The translations under genes were made by a program, and so were the position numbers. This document shows positions 16,925 through 24,878 of a stretch of 64,000 nucleotides of DNA, piece after piece; within the stretch, counting starts at the first letter, position 1; every line of letters starts with the position of its first letter. The notes beneath the pieces were generated by a model. It was not told the DNA's origin, made no database searches, and saw only the letters and a list, made by a program, of their open reading frames with translations. Source of the stretch: Thermocatellispora tengchongensis (GTDB lineage: Bacteria; Actinomycetota; Actinomycetes; Streptosporangiales; Streptosporangiaceae); the NCBI RefSeq assembly GCF_014202315.1, contig NZ_JACHGN010000006.1:310001-374000 (forward strand), written 5' to 3'.

Positions 16925-16945
16925 GCCGCCGGTGTTGCCGGCGGC
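16925..16945 (+). terminator. Terminator hairpin after the LacI gene
   Basis: GCCGCCGG (16925-16932) and CCGGCGGC (16938-16945) form a perfect eight-bp stem with a five-base loop four bases after the LacI stop codon. Confidence 0.6.
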
Positions 16946-17006
16946 CTGGTGTGGGCAGTACGGATACCGGGCCCGGCGACCGCCGGTCCCGGAGGAGCCG
17001 CCGCAC

Positions 17007-17168
17007 GTGAACCCCAGCCCCGCCCCGCCCGGCATCCCCGCCGACGCCGCCCGCGAGCGGCAGGCCGATGCGGCCATCACCTGCCCCGAGTGCGCCGAGG
17101 GCATCCCGCACGACCCCCGCGTCCACGACGAGCCCGGCGCGTGCGCGGGCCCCGGACCGGGCTCCTAA
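17007..17168 (+). CDS. Small CxxC hypothetical protein
   Basis: A 53-residue reading frame starting with GTG nine bases after a strong GGAGGAG. It has a Pro-rich start, a central ARERQADAAITCPECAEG segment and a third Cys in EPGACAG. The CPEC pair could bind zinc with other ligands, but no named family is recognised. It ends four bases inside the convergent LysR gene. The ribosome binding site and in-frame Cys motif make it more than a chance frame, but it could still be non-coding. Confidence 0.5.
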   Translation: MNPSPAPPGIPADAARERQADAAITCPECAEGIPHDPRVHDEPGACAGPGPGS

Positions 17169-18109
17169 CGGGGAGCCGCGGCGAAGGTGGCTCGGTCGGG
17201 CTCCGGAAGCCACTGGCACCGCGGGTCGTAGGGCCGGAAGCCGCTCTCGGCGAAGCGGATCAGCCGGGCCAGCGCCGGGTGCCGGTTCTGCCGGTGGCAC
17301 AGCATCGAGCACGGGTACACGGGGACGGGCTCGACGACCGGGATCTGGACCGTGCGCGGATGCCAGGGCAGCCGGCACCGCTCGCCCACGAAGCCGATGC
17401 GCTCACCGGAGCCGATCTCCTCCACGAAGTGCTCCCAGCCGAAGTCCGGGCCTGAAGTGTCGATGTGGATGCCGAACGCGGCGCCCAGGAACCGGTAGTA
17501 CTCGGCCCACTCGCTGCCGGGGGCGTTGCCGGGCATCCACACGGTCGCCCCGGAGAGCCGTTCCACCCTCACCTCGCGCAGGCGGGCGAGGGGGTGGTCG
17601 CGCCCGGCCAGCACGTGCACCGGTTCCAGGTAGGCCGGCACCTGCCGGATGTCGTCGTCCAGGGTCCCGCTCACGCGGGCGAAGGCGGCGTCCACGGACC
17701 CGCGGGCCAGTGAGCCGCGCGCGGTTCTGAGCCCGTTGGAGGTGACGAGCTCGCTGTCCACGTCCTCGGCGGTCTGGTGGAACGCCCGGATCAGATCCAC
17801 GCACCACAGCCTGGTGTCCAGCACGTCCAGCCGGAGCGAGCGGCGCCGGCCGCGCACCGCTTCGAGCGCCTGGTCGGCGATGCCGACCAGGGCCCGCGCG
17901 TGATGCAGGAACGCCGTGCCGTCCCGGGTGAGGCCGGCCCCGTTGCGCGAGCGTGAGAACAGCCGCACGCCGAGGTCGGCCTCCAGCTTGGCGATCCGCT
18001 TGGAGACGGCCTGCTGGCTGATGCCCAGCCGGGCCGCGGCCTCGCCGAAGTATCCGTCCTCGGCCACGGCGAGGAAGGCGCGGACGGCGCCGAGGTCAAG
18101 GTCGGCCAC
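17165..18109 (-). CDS. LysR-family transcriptional regulator
   Basis: A 314-residue regulator with an N-terminal winged helix-turn-helix (LGAVRAFLAVAEDGYFGEAA, then RLGISQQAVSKRIAKLEADLG) and a type 2 periplasmic-binding-like effector domain (SRNGAGLTRDG linker, LDTRLW, GSVDAAFARV, PLARLREVRVERL). I prefer the GTG at 18109, giving VADLDLGAVRAF, because the 18 residues upstream from the TTG at 18163 are low-complexity. LysR proteins usually activate a divergent gene with a small coinducer, but here the neighbouring gene to the right is on the same strand, so the target is unclear. Confidence 0.9.
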   Translation of the reverse strand: MADLDLGAVRAFLAVAEDGYFGEAAARLGISQQAVSKRIAKLEADLGVRLFSRSRNGAGLTRDGTAFLHHARALVGIADQALEAVRGRRRSLRLDVLDTRLWCVDLIRAFHQTAEDVDSELVTSNGLRTARGSLARGSVDAAFARVSGTLDDDIRQVPAYLEPVHVLAGRDHPLARLREVRVERLSGATVWMPGNAPGSEWAEYYRFLGAAFGIHIDTSGPDFGWEHFVEEIGSGERIGFVGERCRLPWHPRTVQIPVVEPVPVYPCSMLCHRQNRHPALARLIRFAESGFRPYDPRCQWLPEPDRATFAAAPR

Positions 18110-18239
18110 GGGCTCGTCCGCGACCGGCGGATGTGCCGGATCAGGGTGTCGATGGTCGGACAACCGCGCCTGCCCTCGGATCGGATGCTCGGGTTCCCGG
18201 GGGCGACCCTACACGCGCCGCCCGGCCCCGGCGGCGTGC

Positions 18240-19013
18240 TCAGCGCTCCGGGCGGCCCAGGGAGCGGAGCTGGTCCGGGGTCAGCGCGGAGACGTTCTGG
18301 TCGATGGGGGAGTCGGAGTACTGGTGGATGGTCCAGGTCTTCCAGTCGGCGGGCGGGCTCACGGCGCCCTTGGGCCTGCTGTAGTGGGCGACCCACAGCG
18401 GGTACTCGGCCAGGCCCTTGCCGTAGGTGTCGGCGAAGTTCCAGCCACTGTAGAAAATCGGGGTGGCGCCGGTCTTGGCCTTCACGTGCGCCAGCCAGGT
18501 CTTGGCCCAGGCGTTGACCTCGGCGACGGACCTGCCGTCGGTGGTCTCCAGGTCCAGTACGAGGAGGTCGCCGGGCTTGGCGGGCTGGGAGTTCACCACG
18601 GACAGGAAGTGCTCGGCCTCGGCGATGGGGTCGTTGCCGGGGTGGCCGTAGTGGTAGGCGCCGCGCACGATGCCCTTCTTGTCCAGCTCGCGCCAGTGCC
18701 GGGCGAAGGCGCGGTCACGGAAGCCGGTGCCTTCGGAGGCCTTGATGATGCCGAACTGGGCCGGGCTGGCGGTCCAGTCGTGGTCGGGCTGGTAGTTGGA
18801 GACGTCCTGCCCGTAGGTGAGCGGCGCGGCCCCGGCCTGCTGGAGGGTGGTGTGGATCGGCGCATGGTCGAGGGGGGCGGCGAGTGCCTGGCCGGCCGCG
18901 CCCGCGACGACGGTGGTGGCGGCCAGGGTCACGCCGAGGGCGGCCTGGCGGAGGCGCTTGCCGGACAGGTTGATGCGGTCGCTGAGGGTCGCGGCGATTC
19001 CGGACTTGGGCAT
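18240..19013 (-). CDS. Secreted GH25 muramidase (lysozyme)
   Basis: A 257-residue protein with a signal peptide cleaved near residue 46 (QALA-AP), then a GH25 barrel. The first catalytic-site strand is GQDVSNYQP with Asp70, followed by FGIIKASEGTGF, GAYHYGHP and the conserved LVLDLETTDG with Asp154 and Glu156, and near the end WTIHQYSDS. GH25 enzymes cut the MurNAc-GlcNAc bond of peptidoglycan. There is no binding repeat, so the enzyme is a bare catalytic domain. The message carries a c-di-AMP riboswitch leader, linking its expression to cell-wall and osmotic state. Confidence 0.92.
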   Translation of the reverse strand: MPKSGIAATLSDRINLSGKRLRQAALGVTLAATTVVAGAAGQALAAPLDHAPIHTTLQQAGAAPLTYGQDVSNYQPDHDWTASPAQFGIIKASEGTGFRDRAFARHWRELDKKGIVRGAYHYGHPGNDPIAEAEHFLSVVNSQPAKPGDLLVLDLETTDGRSVAEVNAWAKTWLAHVKAKTGATPIFYSGWNFADTYGKGLAEYPLWVAHYSRPKGAVSPPADWKTWTIHQYSDSPIDQNVSALTPDQLRSLGRPER

Positions 19014-19030
19014 GAGGGGATTGACTCCTT

Positions 19031-19165
19031 GCTTCCATGCCGCCTACCGGGTTAGCTGACGGGTTCGGGCGTGGAAGTGCCCTACGGGCGCAGCGGTGCT
19101 GGCGTCCGATTCACCCCGAAGTGGTGGGTCCCCGGTTCCGCGTGGCGCGGATTCGGCGGCCGCGT
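19031..19165 (-). ncRNA. ydaO/yuaA-type c-di-AMP riboswitch
   Basis: Read on the minus strand, the leader of the muramidase gene carries the conserved blocks of the ydaO class: GCCGAATCCGC near its start, CGGAACCGGGGACCCA, TTCGGGGTGAATCGG, CCGTAGGG and the highly conserved end GTCAGCTAACCCGGTAGGCGG. The last block ends about 20 bases before the start codon. In actinomycetes this riboswitch controls cell-wall hydrolases and c-di-AMP lowers expression. The exact edges are estimated. Confidence 0.88.
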
Positions 19166-19268
19166 GCCGCCCTGCCGGGTGGGCCTGACAGGGCGCCGCG
19201 CGGTCTGGTCAACGGGACGGCAAACGGATGCCGACGAGGCCGGCAAGCACGTGTACCGCGATTCGCAG

Positions 19269-19298
19269 AAACTACGCACAACTCCCCAAAGAGTGCAA
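19269..19298 (-). promoter_or_regulatory. Probable promoter of the riboswitch-muramidase transcript
   Basis: On the minus strand TTGCAC and TAGTTT are 18 bases apart, about 100 bases before the conserved riboswitch core. This is the best vegetative-type promoter in the 385-bp gap, which otherwise holds only the riboswitch and no gene. Confidence 0.5.
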
Positions 19299-19399
19299 GA
19301 GCTGGCAAAACGGACAGCGCCGTGCCGGCTCCCTTGGGCGCCGTGAAACCCCGTGCCCATAGAGCTTCGCGGACTTTGGTAAAAATTTTCGCCGATGCG

Positions 19400-20740
19400 T
19401 CACTGCGACTCGGCCGCGGCCGTGCGGCCGGGCTTCGCGGCGGCGGGCGCGTCCTGCGGTGACGGGAGCTCGCCGATCCGGCGGACCCCGAGCACGGCGA
19501 CGAAACTGATCAGCGACAGCGCGGCCACGTAGCCGGCGACCGCCATCGAGGAGTCGTAGGCGTCGTAGAGCGCGGTCGCCGCGATCGGGGTCACCGCGCC
19601 ACCGATCATGCCGCCCAGTTGGTAGGCGATGGAGATCCCGCTGTAGCGGACCCGGACCTCGAAGATCTCGGTGAACAGGCCGCCCTGGGCCCCGGCCATG
19701 ATGCCCTGCACGATCGCCGCCACCGTGAAGGCGAGCAGCGCCGCCCCGGTGCTCCCGGTGTCGACCAGGGCGAACATCGGGACCGGCCACACCACGGCGG
19801 TCAGCGTGCCGAGGATGTAGACCTTCTTGGAGCCGAACCGGTCGGAGGCCACCGCGGACACCACGATCGTGGCGATCCACACCACCGTCGAGGCCAGGAT
19901 CAGCGTGAGCAGCGTGGCACGCTCGAACCCGGCGACCGTGGTCCCGTACGTCAGCATGTAGACGATCACCGTGTAGCCGACCGCGGGCGGCGCGATGGAC
20001 GCCAGGCTCGCCAGAACCAGGTTGCGCGGCCGGCGGCGGAACAGCTCGGCGGCCGGGATCCGGCTCAGGCTCCGGTCCTGCTTCATCTTCCGGAACTCCG
20101 GCGCGTCGTGCAGCCGGGAGCGCGCCACGAAGCCGACGACCACCAGCACCGCGCTGATCAGGAACGGGATGCGCCAGCCGTACGCCATGAAGTCGGCGTC
20201 GGACAGGCCGGCCACGGCCAGGAACGCCAGGTTCGAGGTCAGCACGCCGATCGGCACGCCGAACTGGGCGAAGCTGCCGTAGACCGCCAGGCGCCGCGGC
20301 GACGCGTGCTCGGTCGCGATCAGGATGGCGCCGCCCCACTCGCCGCCCACGCCGAACCCCTGGACCAGGCGGAGCACGACCAGCAGCAGCGGGGCCGCGA
20401 CCCCGATGGCCGCGTACGTGGGCAGCACGCCGATCAGGAAGGTCGCCCCGCCGGTCAGCAGCAGCGTGAGGACGAGCATCGCCTTGCGGCCGATCCGGTC
20501 CCCGAAGTGCCCGATGATCGCCGCGCCCAGCGGGCGGGCGACGAACCCGACGGCGAACGTCGCGAACGCCGCGAGGGTGCCGGCGACGCTGGAGAACTCG
20601 GGGAAGAACAGGCTCCCGAACGCCAGCGCGGCGGCGGTGCCGAAGATGTAGTAGTCGTACCACTCGATCGACGTGCCGACGAAACTGGCCAGGAAGATGC
20701 TCTTCCTCGAGGGCTGTGCGGGGGGTGTCGGTGAGGCCAC
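19400..20740 (-). CDS. MFS transporter, metabolite:H+ symporter (MHS) type
   Basis: A 446-residue, 12-helix transporter. The first helix shows FVGTSIEWYDYYIFG, a hallmark of the MHS group (ProP, ShiA, KgtP), and the loop after helix 2 has HFGDRIGRKAML. QGFGVGGEWGGA in helix 4-5 is also group-typical. Such carriers import organic acids, osmolytes or aromatic acids with protons. I chose the GTG at 20740, which follows AGAGGAG. The gene stands alone between the muramidase and pectate lyase genes, and its substrate cannot be inferred. Confidence 0.9.
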   Translation of the reverse strand: MASPTPPAQPSRKSIFLASFVGTSIEWYDYYIFGTAAALAFGSLFFPEFSSVAGTLAAFATFAVGFVARPLGAAIIGHFGDRIGRKAMLVLTLLLTGGATFLIGVLPTYAAIGVAAPLLLVVLRLVQGFGVGGEWGGAILIATEHASPRRLAVYGSFAQFGVPIGVLTSNLAFLAVAGLSDADFMAYGWRIPFLISAVLVVVGFVARSRLHDAPEFRKMKQDRSLSRIPAAELFRRRPRNLVLASLASIAPPAVGYTVIVYMLTYGTTVAGFERATLLTLILASTVVWIATIVVSAVASDRFGSKKVYILGTLTAVVWPVPMFALVDTGSTGAALLAFTVAAIVQGIMAGAQGGLFTEIFEVRVRYSGISIAYQLGGMIGGAVTPIAATALYDAYDSSMAVAGYVAALSLISFVAVLGVRRIGELPSPQDAPAAAKPGRTAAAESQ

Positions 20741-20814
20741 GGGGGTGCTCCTCTGGACGCCGGACGGCAGCGGCGGGGCTCGGCCCCGCACCTGAGAAGG
20801 CGTTTCACAGGTTG

Positions 20815-20843
20815 TACGGAATGTAAGTGAGCACCGCCGTCAA
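20815..20843 (-). promoter_or_regulatory. Possible promoter of the MHS transporter gene
   Basis: On the minus strand TTGACG is followed after 17 bases by TCCGTA, about 75 bases before the GTG start at 20740. The -35 is good and the -10 weak. No regulator site was recognised. Confidence 0.3.
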
Positions 20844-20910
20844 GTCGCCGGTCTTCTGTGGCGCCCCGCCTACGTCATTTGTCGCATGCCGCGCCCGGTG
20901 TGACCGGGGG

Positions 20911-20945
20911 CCGCGTGCGAGCCCGGGGCTCGGGCCCGCACGCGG
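20911..20945 (-). terminator. Terminator after the pectate lyase gene
   Basis: CCGCGTGCG (20911-20919) and CGCACGCGG (20937-20945) pair perfectly, and GCCC/GGGC inside extends the stem. The hairpin lies about 20 bases after the pectate lyase stop on the minus strand. Confidence 0.65.
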
Positions 20946-20965
20946 TGGCGCCGGCGGGAGGCCGG

Positions 20966-22000
20966 TCAGAGGGTTTCCCACTGCGGGCCGATGCCCGCGC
21001 CCGCCTGGACCGCCGCCGGGACGCCGGCGGCGGGGTCGAGGGTGTAGGCGTAGTACGCGCCCGGCTCGGCCACCGTGCCGGCCGTCTCGGGCGCCCCGCA
21101 GTTGACGTAGATGTTGCCGCGCTCGACCGCCCGGCCCGGCCCGCTGTCGGCGTACCCGCTCGCGGAGTAGAGCGGGTGCGGGACGTCCCTGAAGTAGTTG
21201 CCCTCCACCACCGCGCCCGCGTACTGCGTGGAGGCCACCCCGTACAGGGCGTTGCCGAGGAAGTAGTTGTTGTAGATGTGCACCGGCTCGCCGAAGCGGA
21301 TGCGGGGGTGGCGCTGCCTGCTGTTGTCGAAGAAGTTGTGGTGGATCGTCACCTTCAGTCGCCCGGTGTCGGTCGAGGCGGCGCCGTCGGAGTGGCCGAT
21401 CAGCATGGTCTTGTCGGTGTGGTCGAAGTGGTTCCAGGACACGGTGACGTAGTCGGCGCCGCGTACGACGTCGATCGACCCGTCCACGGCGCCGGAGAAG
21501 GTGTTGTGGTCGATCCAGATGTGGTGCGACTCCTGGCCGACGTTGACCGCGTCGTCCTCGGCGGCGGTGAAGCGGATGTTGCGCACGATCACGTTGTAGG
21601 ACCGGTAGAAGTCCAGGCCGCCGCCGGTGATGTGGCCCGAGGTCCCGACGCCGATGATGGTCTTGTTCGGCCGCACGCCCTGTTTGCTGGTGATCGCGAT
21701 CGTGCCCGCGACCCGGATGACCAGGGGGCCGATGCTGTCGATGTACTCCAGGAACTGCTCGGCGTCGGTGGCGACGACGGTCGGGCCGCCGAGGCCGCCG
21801 GTGGTGCCGTTCCGGCCGAGGGCGTTGACGGAGGCGAACCCGCCGGGCCCGGCGGCCAGGGCGGACGCCGACGAGGCGGAGGCGCGATCGGCGGCACGGG
21901 CGGAGGCGTGAGCGGCACCGGAGCCGAGCAGGGGCACGGCCAGGCCGCCGGCGAGGAACGCGCGCCTGCGGATCGCGCGGCGCGGGATGTGCTGGGGCAT
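20966..22000 (-). CDS. Secreted pectate lyase, polysaccharide lyase family 1
   Basis: A 344-residue protein with a twin-arginine type signal (RRAIRRRAFLAGGLAVPLLG, cleavage near residue 32) and a right-handed beta-helix. Family motifs are DHNTFSGAVDGSIDVVRGAD with the calcium-binding acids, VSWNHFDHTDKTMLIGHSD, and the catalytic-arginine region RQRHPRIRFGEPVHIYNNYF. PL1 enzymes cleave polygalacturonate by calcium-dependent beta-elimination outside the cell. The start follows GAAAGGG. A long leader with a strong promoter and palindromic operator precedes it, indicating substrate-controlled expression. Two other hydrolase systems nearby fit a plant-polymer-degrading saprophyte. Confidence 0.93.
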   Translation of the reverse strand: MPQHIPRRAIRRRAFLAGGLAVPLLGSGAAHASARAADRASASSASALAAGPGGFASVNALGRNGTTGGLGGPTVVATDAEQFLEYIDSIGPLVIRVAGTIAITSKQGVRPNKTIIGVGTSGHITGGGLDFYRSYNVIVRNIRFTAAEDDAVNVGQESHHIWIDHNTFSGAVDGSIDVVRGADYVTVSWNHFDHTDKTMLIGHSDGAASTDTGRLKVTIHHNFFDNSRQRHPRIRFGEPVHIYNNYFLGNALYGVASTQYAGAVVEGNYFRDVPHPLYSASGYADSGPGRAVERGNIYVNCGAPETAGTVAEPGAYYAYTLDPAAGVPAAVQAGAGIGPQWETL

Positions 22001-22263
22001 GGGATCGCCCTTTCTGCGTCAGGGGGCACGGCCGGGCGCGCGAGGGCGGCTCCGGCCGAGTGACGGAGAGTGACGGAGAGTGATGGGGAAGGTACGGGCA
22101 CGCGGGGCGCTCGCCGCCGACTCGTTCCGGTCCGGTCAGGGGATCGGTGCCGGTCGCGCGGGAGGGACGCGGCCCGCGGCCGTGCCGTAGGGCGCGGCGG
22201 GGAGAAATCGGTGTCAGGGCACGCACGAGGCGCGGCCGGGACATCACCGCCTTCCTGCAGTCC

Positions 22264-22309
22264 GGAAAGCGCTTTCCGCAACTTTACTTTCACTCAGGAG
22301 AGCTGTCAA
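22264..22309 (-). promoter_or_regulatory. Pectate lyase promoter with LacI-type operator
   Basis: On the minus strand a consensus TTGACA (22304-22309) is 17 bases from TAAAGT (22281-22286). Directly downstream, where transcription should start, is the perfect 14-bp palindrome GGAAAGCGCTTTCC (22264-22277), a typical LacI-family operator with a central CG. This leaves a leader of about 270 bases to the start codon, holding GTCACTCTCC-like direct repeats near 22051-22084 but no gene. A repressor bound here would block initiation. Confidence 0.75.
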
Positions 22310-22328
22310 CGGTGAGGGCGCCCGACGG

Positions 22329-23225
22329 TCAGCCGAGGAGGCCGGTCAGGATCGCGGCGGCGTGGGTCCACAGCAGGGAGCCGCCGGCCTCGGGGAGGAG
22401 GTGGTGGCGGGCCGTGGGGATGCGGGCGGCCAGGGTGGCGCCGTGGTCGGGGGAGTGGACGGTGCTCGCGTCGCGCCCGCCGTACCACAGGTGCACCGGC
22501 ACGCGGATGTCCTCCACCGCGAACGGCCAGGGCGACATGGCCAGGACCAGGTCCCGGACGTAACCCGCGGGCCCCTGGGCGAAGCCCTCGTCCAGGCAGC
22601 GCCGGTAGCGGGGCTCGAAGGCCGGGTCGGTGTAGATCGCCCGGTCGGTGTCGGAGCTGGTGGAGACGATCAGCTTCCACAGGCCCTCGGCGTCGGCGGT
22701 GGGCTCGAAGGATGCCGCGAAGCCGGCGGGGTCGGCGGCGATGGCCTCCAGCATGCCGCGCAGGTACGGGTCGAGCAGCGTGGCGAACGCCGGGTGGGTG
22801 AGGTCGTCCTGGCCGGAGACCACGGCGACCGCGGGGACGACGCCGGCCGCCGCGCACGCCAGCGCGAACGGCGCGCCCTGGGAGAAGCCCACGGCCGGAG
22901 CCGCCGCGGGGCCGAGGCCACGGGCGGCGGCGAAGGCCGCCACGTCCGCCGCCCAGCCGTCGAGCGTGCGGGCCGGGTCGGGGTCGGAGACGCCGATGCC
23001 GGGCCGCTCGACCGCGATCAGCCGCACCCCGCGGGCCGCCACGCCGCCCCGCGCGGACGGCGCCAGGCTGTCGGCGCCGAAGGCCAGCGACCGCCCCATG
23101 GCGGCCCCGGAGAAGAACAGAACCGGAGCGCCGTCCTCGGGCCCCCACTCGGCCCAGCCGAGGTGTCGCCCACCGCTGACCGCGGTGCGTCCCGTCCGCT
23201 CCGGCTCCCGAATCCCGTACGTCAT
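22329..23225 (-). CDS. Alpha/beta-hydrolase
   Basis: A 298-residue alpha/beta-hydrolase. The oxyanion region is VLFFSGAAMG, the nucleophile elbow is GFSQGAPFALA with the catalytic Ser, the acid is probably the Asp in WYGGRDASTV, and the His is probably one of those in ARHHLLPEAGG. The dimple of the family (RPGIGVSDPD) is present. Substrate is unknown; esterase or lactonase activity is possible. I start at the ATG at 23225. The frame stays open upstream to 23849 through GC-rich repeats, but that stretch has no protein-like character. Confidence 0.82.
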   Translation of the reverse strand: MTYGIREPERTGRTAVSGGRHLGWAEWGPEDGAPVLFFSGAAMGRSLAFGADSLAPSARGGVAARGVRLIAVERPGIGVSDPDPARTLDGWAADVAAFAAARGLGPAAAPAVGFSQGAPFALACAAAGVVPAVAVVSGQDDLTHPAFATLLDPYLRGMLEAIAADPAGFAASFEPTADAEGLWKLIVSTSSDTDRAIYTDPAFEPRYRRCLDEGFAQGPAGYVRDLVLAMSPWPFAVEDIRVPVHLWYGGRDASTVHSPDHGATLAARIPTARHHLLPEAGGSLLWTHAAAILTGLLG

Positions 23226-23319
23226 GCGTCCGATCGTAAAGCCGGGCCCCCGCCGTCCCACCGCCGAGAGCCGTGCCGCCCCCGCCATCCCGCCGCCGGT
23301 CGCCGACCAGGTGCGCCCC

Positions 23320-23448
23320 GGCCTCCGGTCGCTCTCCGGCCTCCGGTCGCTCTCCGGCCTCCGGTCGCTCTCCGGCCTCCGGTCGCTCTCCGGCCTCCGG
23401 TCGGCTTCCCGGCCTCCGGTCGGCTTCCCGGCCTCCGGTCGGCCTCCC
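23320..23448. repeat. Tandem repeat array, 18- and 19-bp units
   Basis: Four 18-bp units of the type GGCCTCCGGTCGCTCTCC start at 23320, 23338, 23356 and 23374, followed by three 19-bp units GGCCTCCGGTCGGCTTCCC starting at 23392, 23411 and 23430 (the last with one change). All share GGCCTCCGGTCG. They lie upstream of the hydrolase and far from the DUF1684 start. There are no unique spacers, so this is not CRISPR. Slippage-prone; function unknown. Confidence 0.85.
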
Positions 23449-23640
23449 GGCCTCCGGCCGTCCCCGTGTTGCGGCCGTCCGCTGGGCTCCGGCGGCCCGG
23501 TGGGCTCCGGCCGCTTGGAGTTGCGGCCGTTCCCGGGTTGCGACCGTTCCCCGGGTTGCGGTGGTCCCCGATTGTGGCCGCCGCCGGGGTGTGGCCGTCC
23601 CCGGGCTTCGGCCGTCTCCGCTGCGGATCGCTGCGGGGCC
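23449..23640. repeat. Degenerate continuation of the repeat patch
   Basis: Further copies of a looser unit of about 20 bases resembling TTGCGGCCGTTCCCGGG run from about 23470 to 23630 with decay. Together with the exact array and the plain stretch to about 23850, this 23.2-23.9 kb interval holds no gene that I can support on either strand. Confidence 0.55.
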
Positions 23641-23858
23641 GATCGCCTTCGGCCCGCACGGCCTGCGCCCGGTCGCAAGGGTTCCCCGGTCGTCAGGGTG
23701 CCAGTCCGTCGGGGCGGCCCCCGCCAGGGTGCCCTCGACGCCGCCCTCGACGCCGCCTGGGCGGCCGGGAGAACCGGCGCGGGGGGCTGGCAGGTGGTGT
23801 GACCACGACGGGATGCCGGTGCCGGGCCTGACGGTCGGACCTTCCGCATACGCCCCGG

Positions 23859-23886
23859 TTGTCCTACTTAATAGGTAGGGATAACA
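23859..23886 (+). promoter_or_regulatory. AT-rich promoter with dyad before the DUF1684 gene
   Basis: TTGTCC (23859-23864) is followed after 15-16 bases by GATAACA, unusually AT-rich for this genome. The spacer holds CTACTTAATAGGTAG (23864-23878), a near-palindrome with CTAC/GTAG ends, a possible operator. The start codon is about 55 bases further on. Confidence 0.5.
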
Positions 23887-23940
23887 TGAAAAATGAGGGG
23901 CCGCGGAGGGCCGGTCCCCGGTAACGTCGAGGAGCGCGAT

Positions 23941-24786
23941 ATGGCGGTCCGTCCCATCCCCACACCCCACGACACCCCCACCGGCGACCCTGACGCGGAC
24001 GAGTTCGTCCGGGAATGGTGGCGCTGGCATCAGCGGCACGAAGCGGTGCTCGCCGCCCCGCACGGGTTCCTGGCCGTCACCGCCCTGCACTGGCTGACGC
24101 CCGAGCCGCGGCGGCTGGACGGCGCGCCGGGGGAGTGGTCGAGCGGTGACGAGGGGGTCGTCGTCACCCTCGGGGCCGGTGAGGAACTCGTCGTGGACGG
24201 CGCGTCCGTGCGCGGACGGCACGTGTTCGGCGAGATCCCCGAGCGCGGCGGGGTCGAGGCCGTGTGGGGCGACGCCGTGATCGAGGTGGCCAAGCGCGGC
24301 GGGCACCACATCGTCCGGCCGCGCCACCCCGGCAACCCGCTGCGCACCGCCTACGCCGGCACCCCGGCGTACCCGCCGGACCCGCGCTGGGTCGTCCGCG
24401 GGCGCTACGTTCCCTTCGACGCGCCCCGGCCCACCACGGTCGGCGCGGCGGTGGAGGGCCTGGAGCACGTCTACGACGCGCCCGGCCGGGTGGAGTTCCG
24501 GCTCGACGGCCGGGAGCTGAGCCTGACCGCGTTCCCCGGCTCGGCCCCGGGCGAGCTGATGATCCTGTTCACCGACGCCACATCCGGCGTGACGACCTAC
24601 GCGGCCAACCGCGTCCTGAAGGTCGCCCCGCCCGACGCCGACTCCGGGGTGGTGCTCGACTTCAACCGGGCCACCAACCTGCCCTGCGCCTACACCGATC
24701 ACGCCACCTGCCCGCTGCCTCCGCCGGAGAACCGGCTTCCCCTCGCCGTCGAGGCCGGGGAGAAGATCCCGTACGAGCGCCGCTGA
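23941..24786 (+). CDS. DUF1684 family protein
   Basis: A 281-residue soluble protein recognised by the DUF1684 ending: NRATNLPCAYTDHATCPLPP, then PENRLPLAVEAGEK. An N-terminal region with WWRWHQRHEAVLAAPHGFLAV and a beta-rich centre fit the family. Its biochemical role is not known to me. The ATG follows GAGGAG with seven bases. It stands alone behind an AT-rich promoter, and the next gene, a molybdopterin oxidoreductase, starts 92 bp later on the same strand. Confidence 0.88.
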   Translation: MAVRPIPTPHDTPTGDPDADEFVREWWRWHQRHEAVLAAPHGFLAVTALHWLTPEPRRLDGAPGEWSSGDEGVVVTLGAGEELVVDGASVRGRHVFGEIPERGGVEAVWGDAVIEVAKRGGHHIVRPRHPGNPLRTAYAGTPAYPPDPRWVVRGRYVPFDAPRPTTVGAAVEGLEHVYDAPGRVEFRLDGRELSLTAFPGSAPGELMILFTDATSGVTTYAANRVLKVAPPDADSGVVLDFNRATNLPCAYTDHATCPLPPPENRLPLAVEAGEKIPYERR

Positions 24787-24878
24787 CCAGGCGCGCGGGC
24801 GCTGCGCCCCCCGCGGATCCATGATGCGGGCGCGGGAGGTAACCTCGCGGAAGACTTCCCGGAAGCGAGGCTGAGCAA

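Noticed and set aside
23320-23448. CRISPR-like array
   Set aside because: Units are contiguous with no unique spacers and no cas gene is nearby.
23226-23849. N-terminal extension of the alpha/beta-hydrolase through the repeat patch, giving a 506-residue protein
   Set aside because: The extension is only Arg/Pro/Gly repeat-derived sequence with no ribosome binding site at its start, and the ATG at 23225 gives a normal-length hydrolase.
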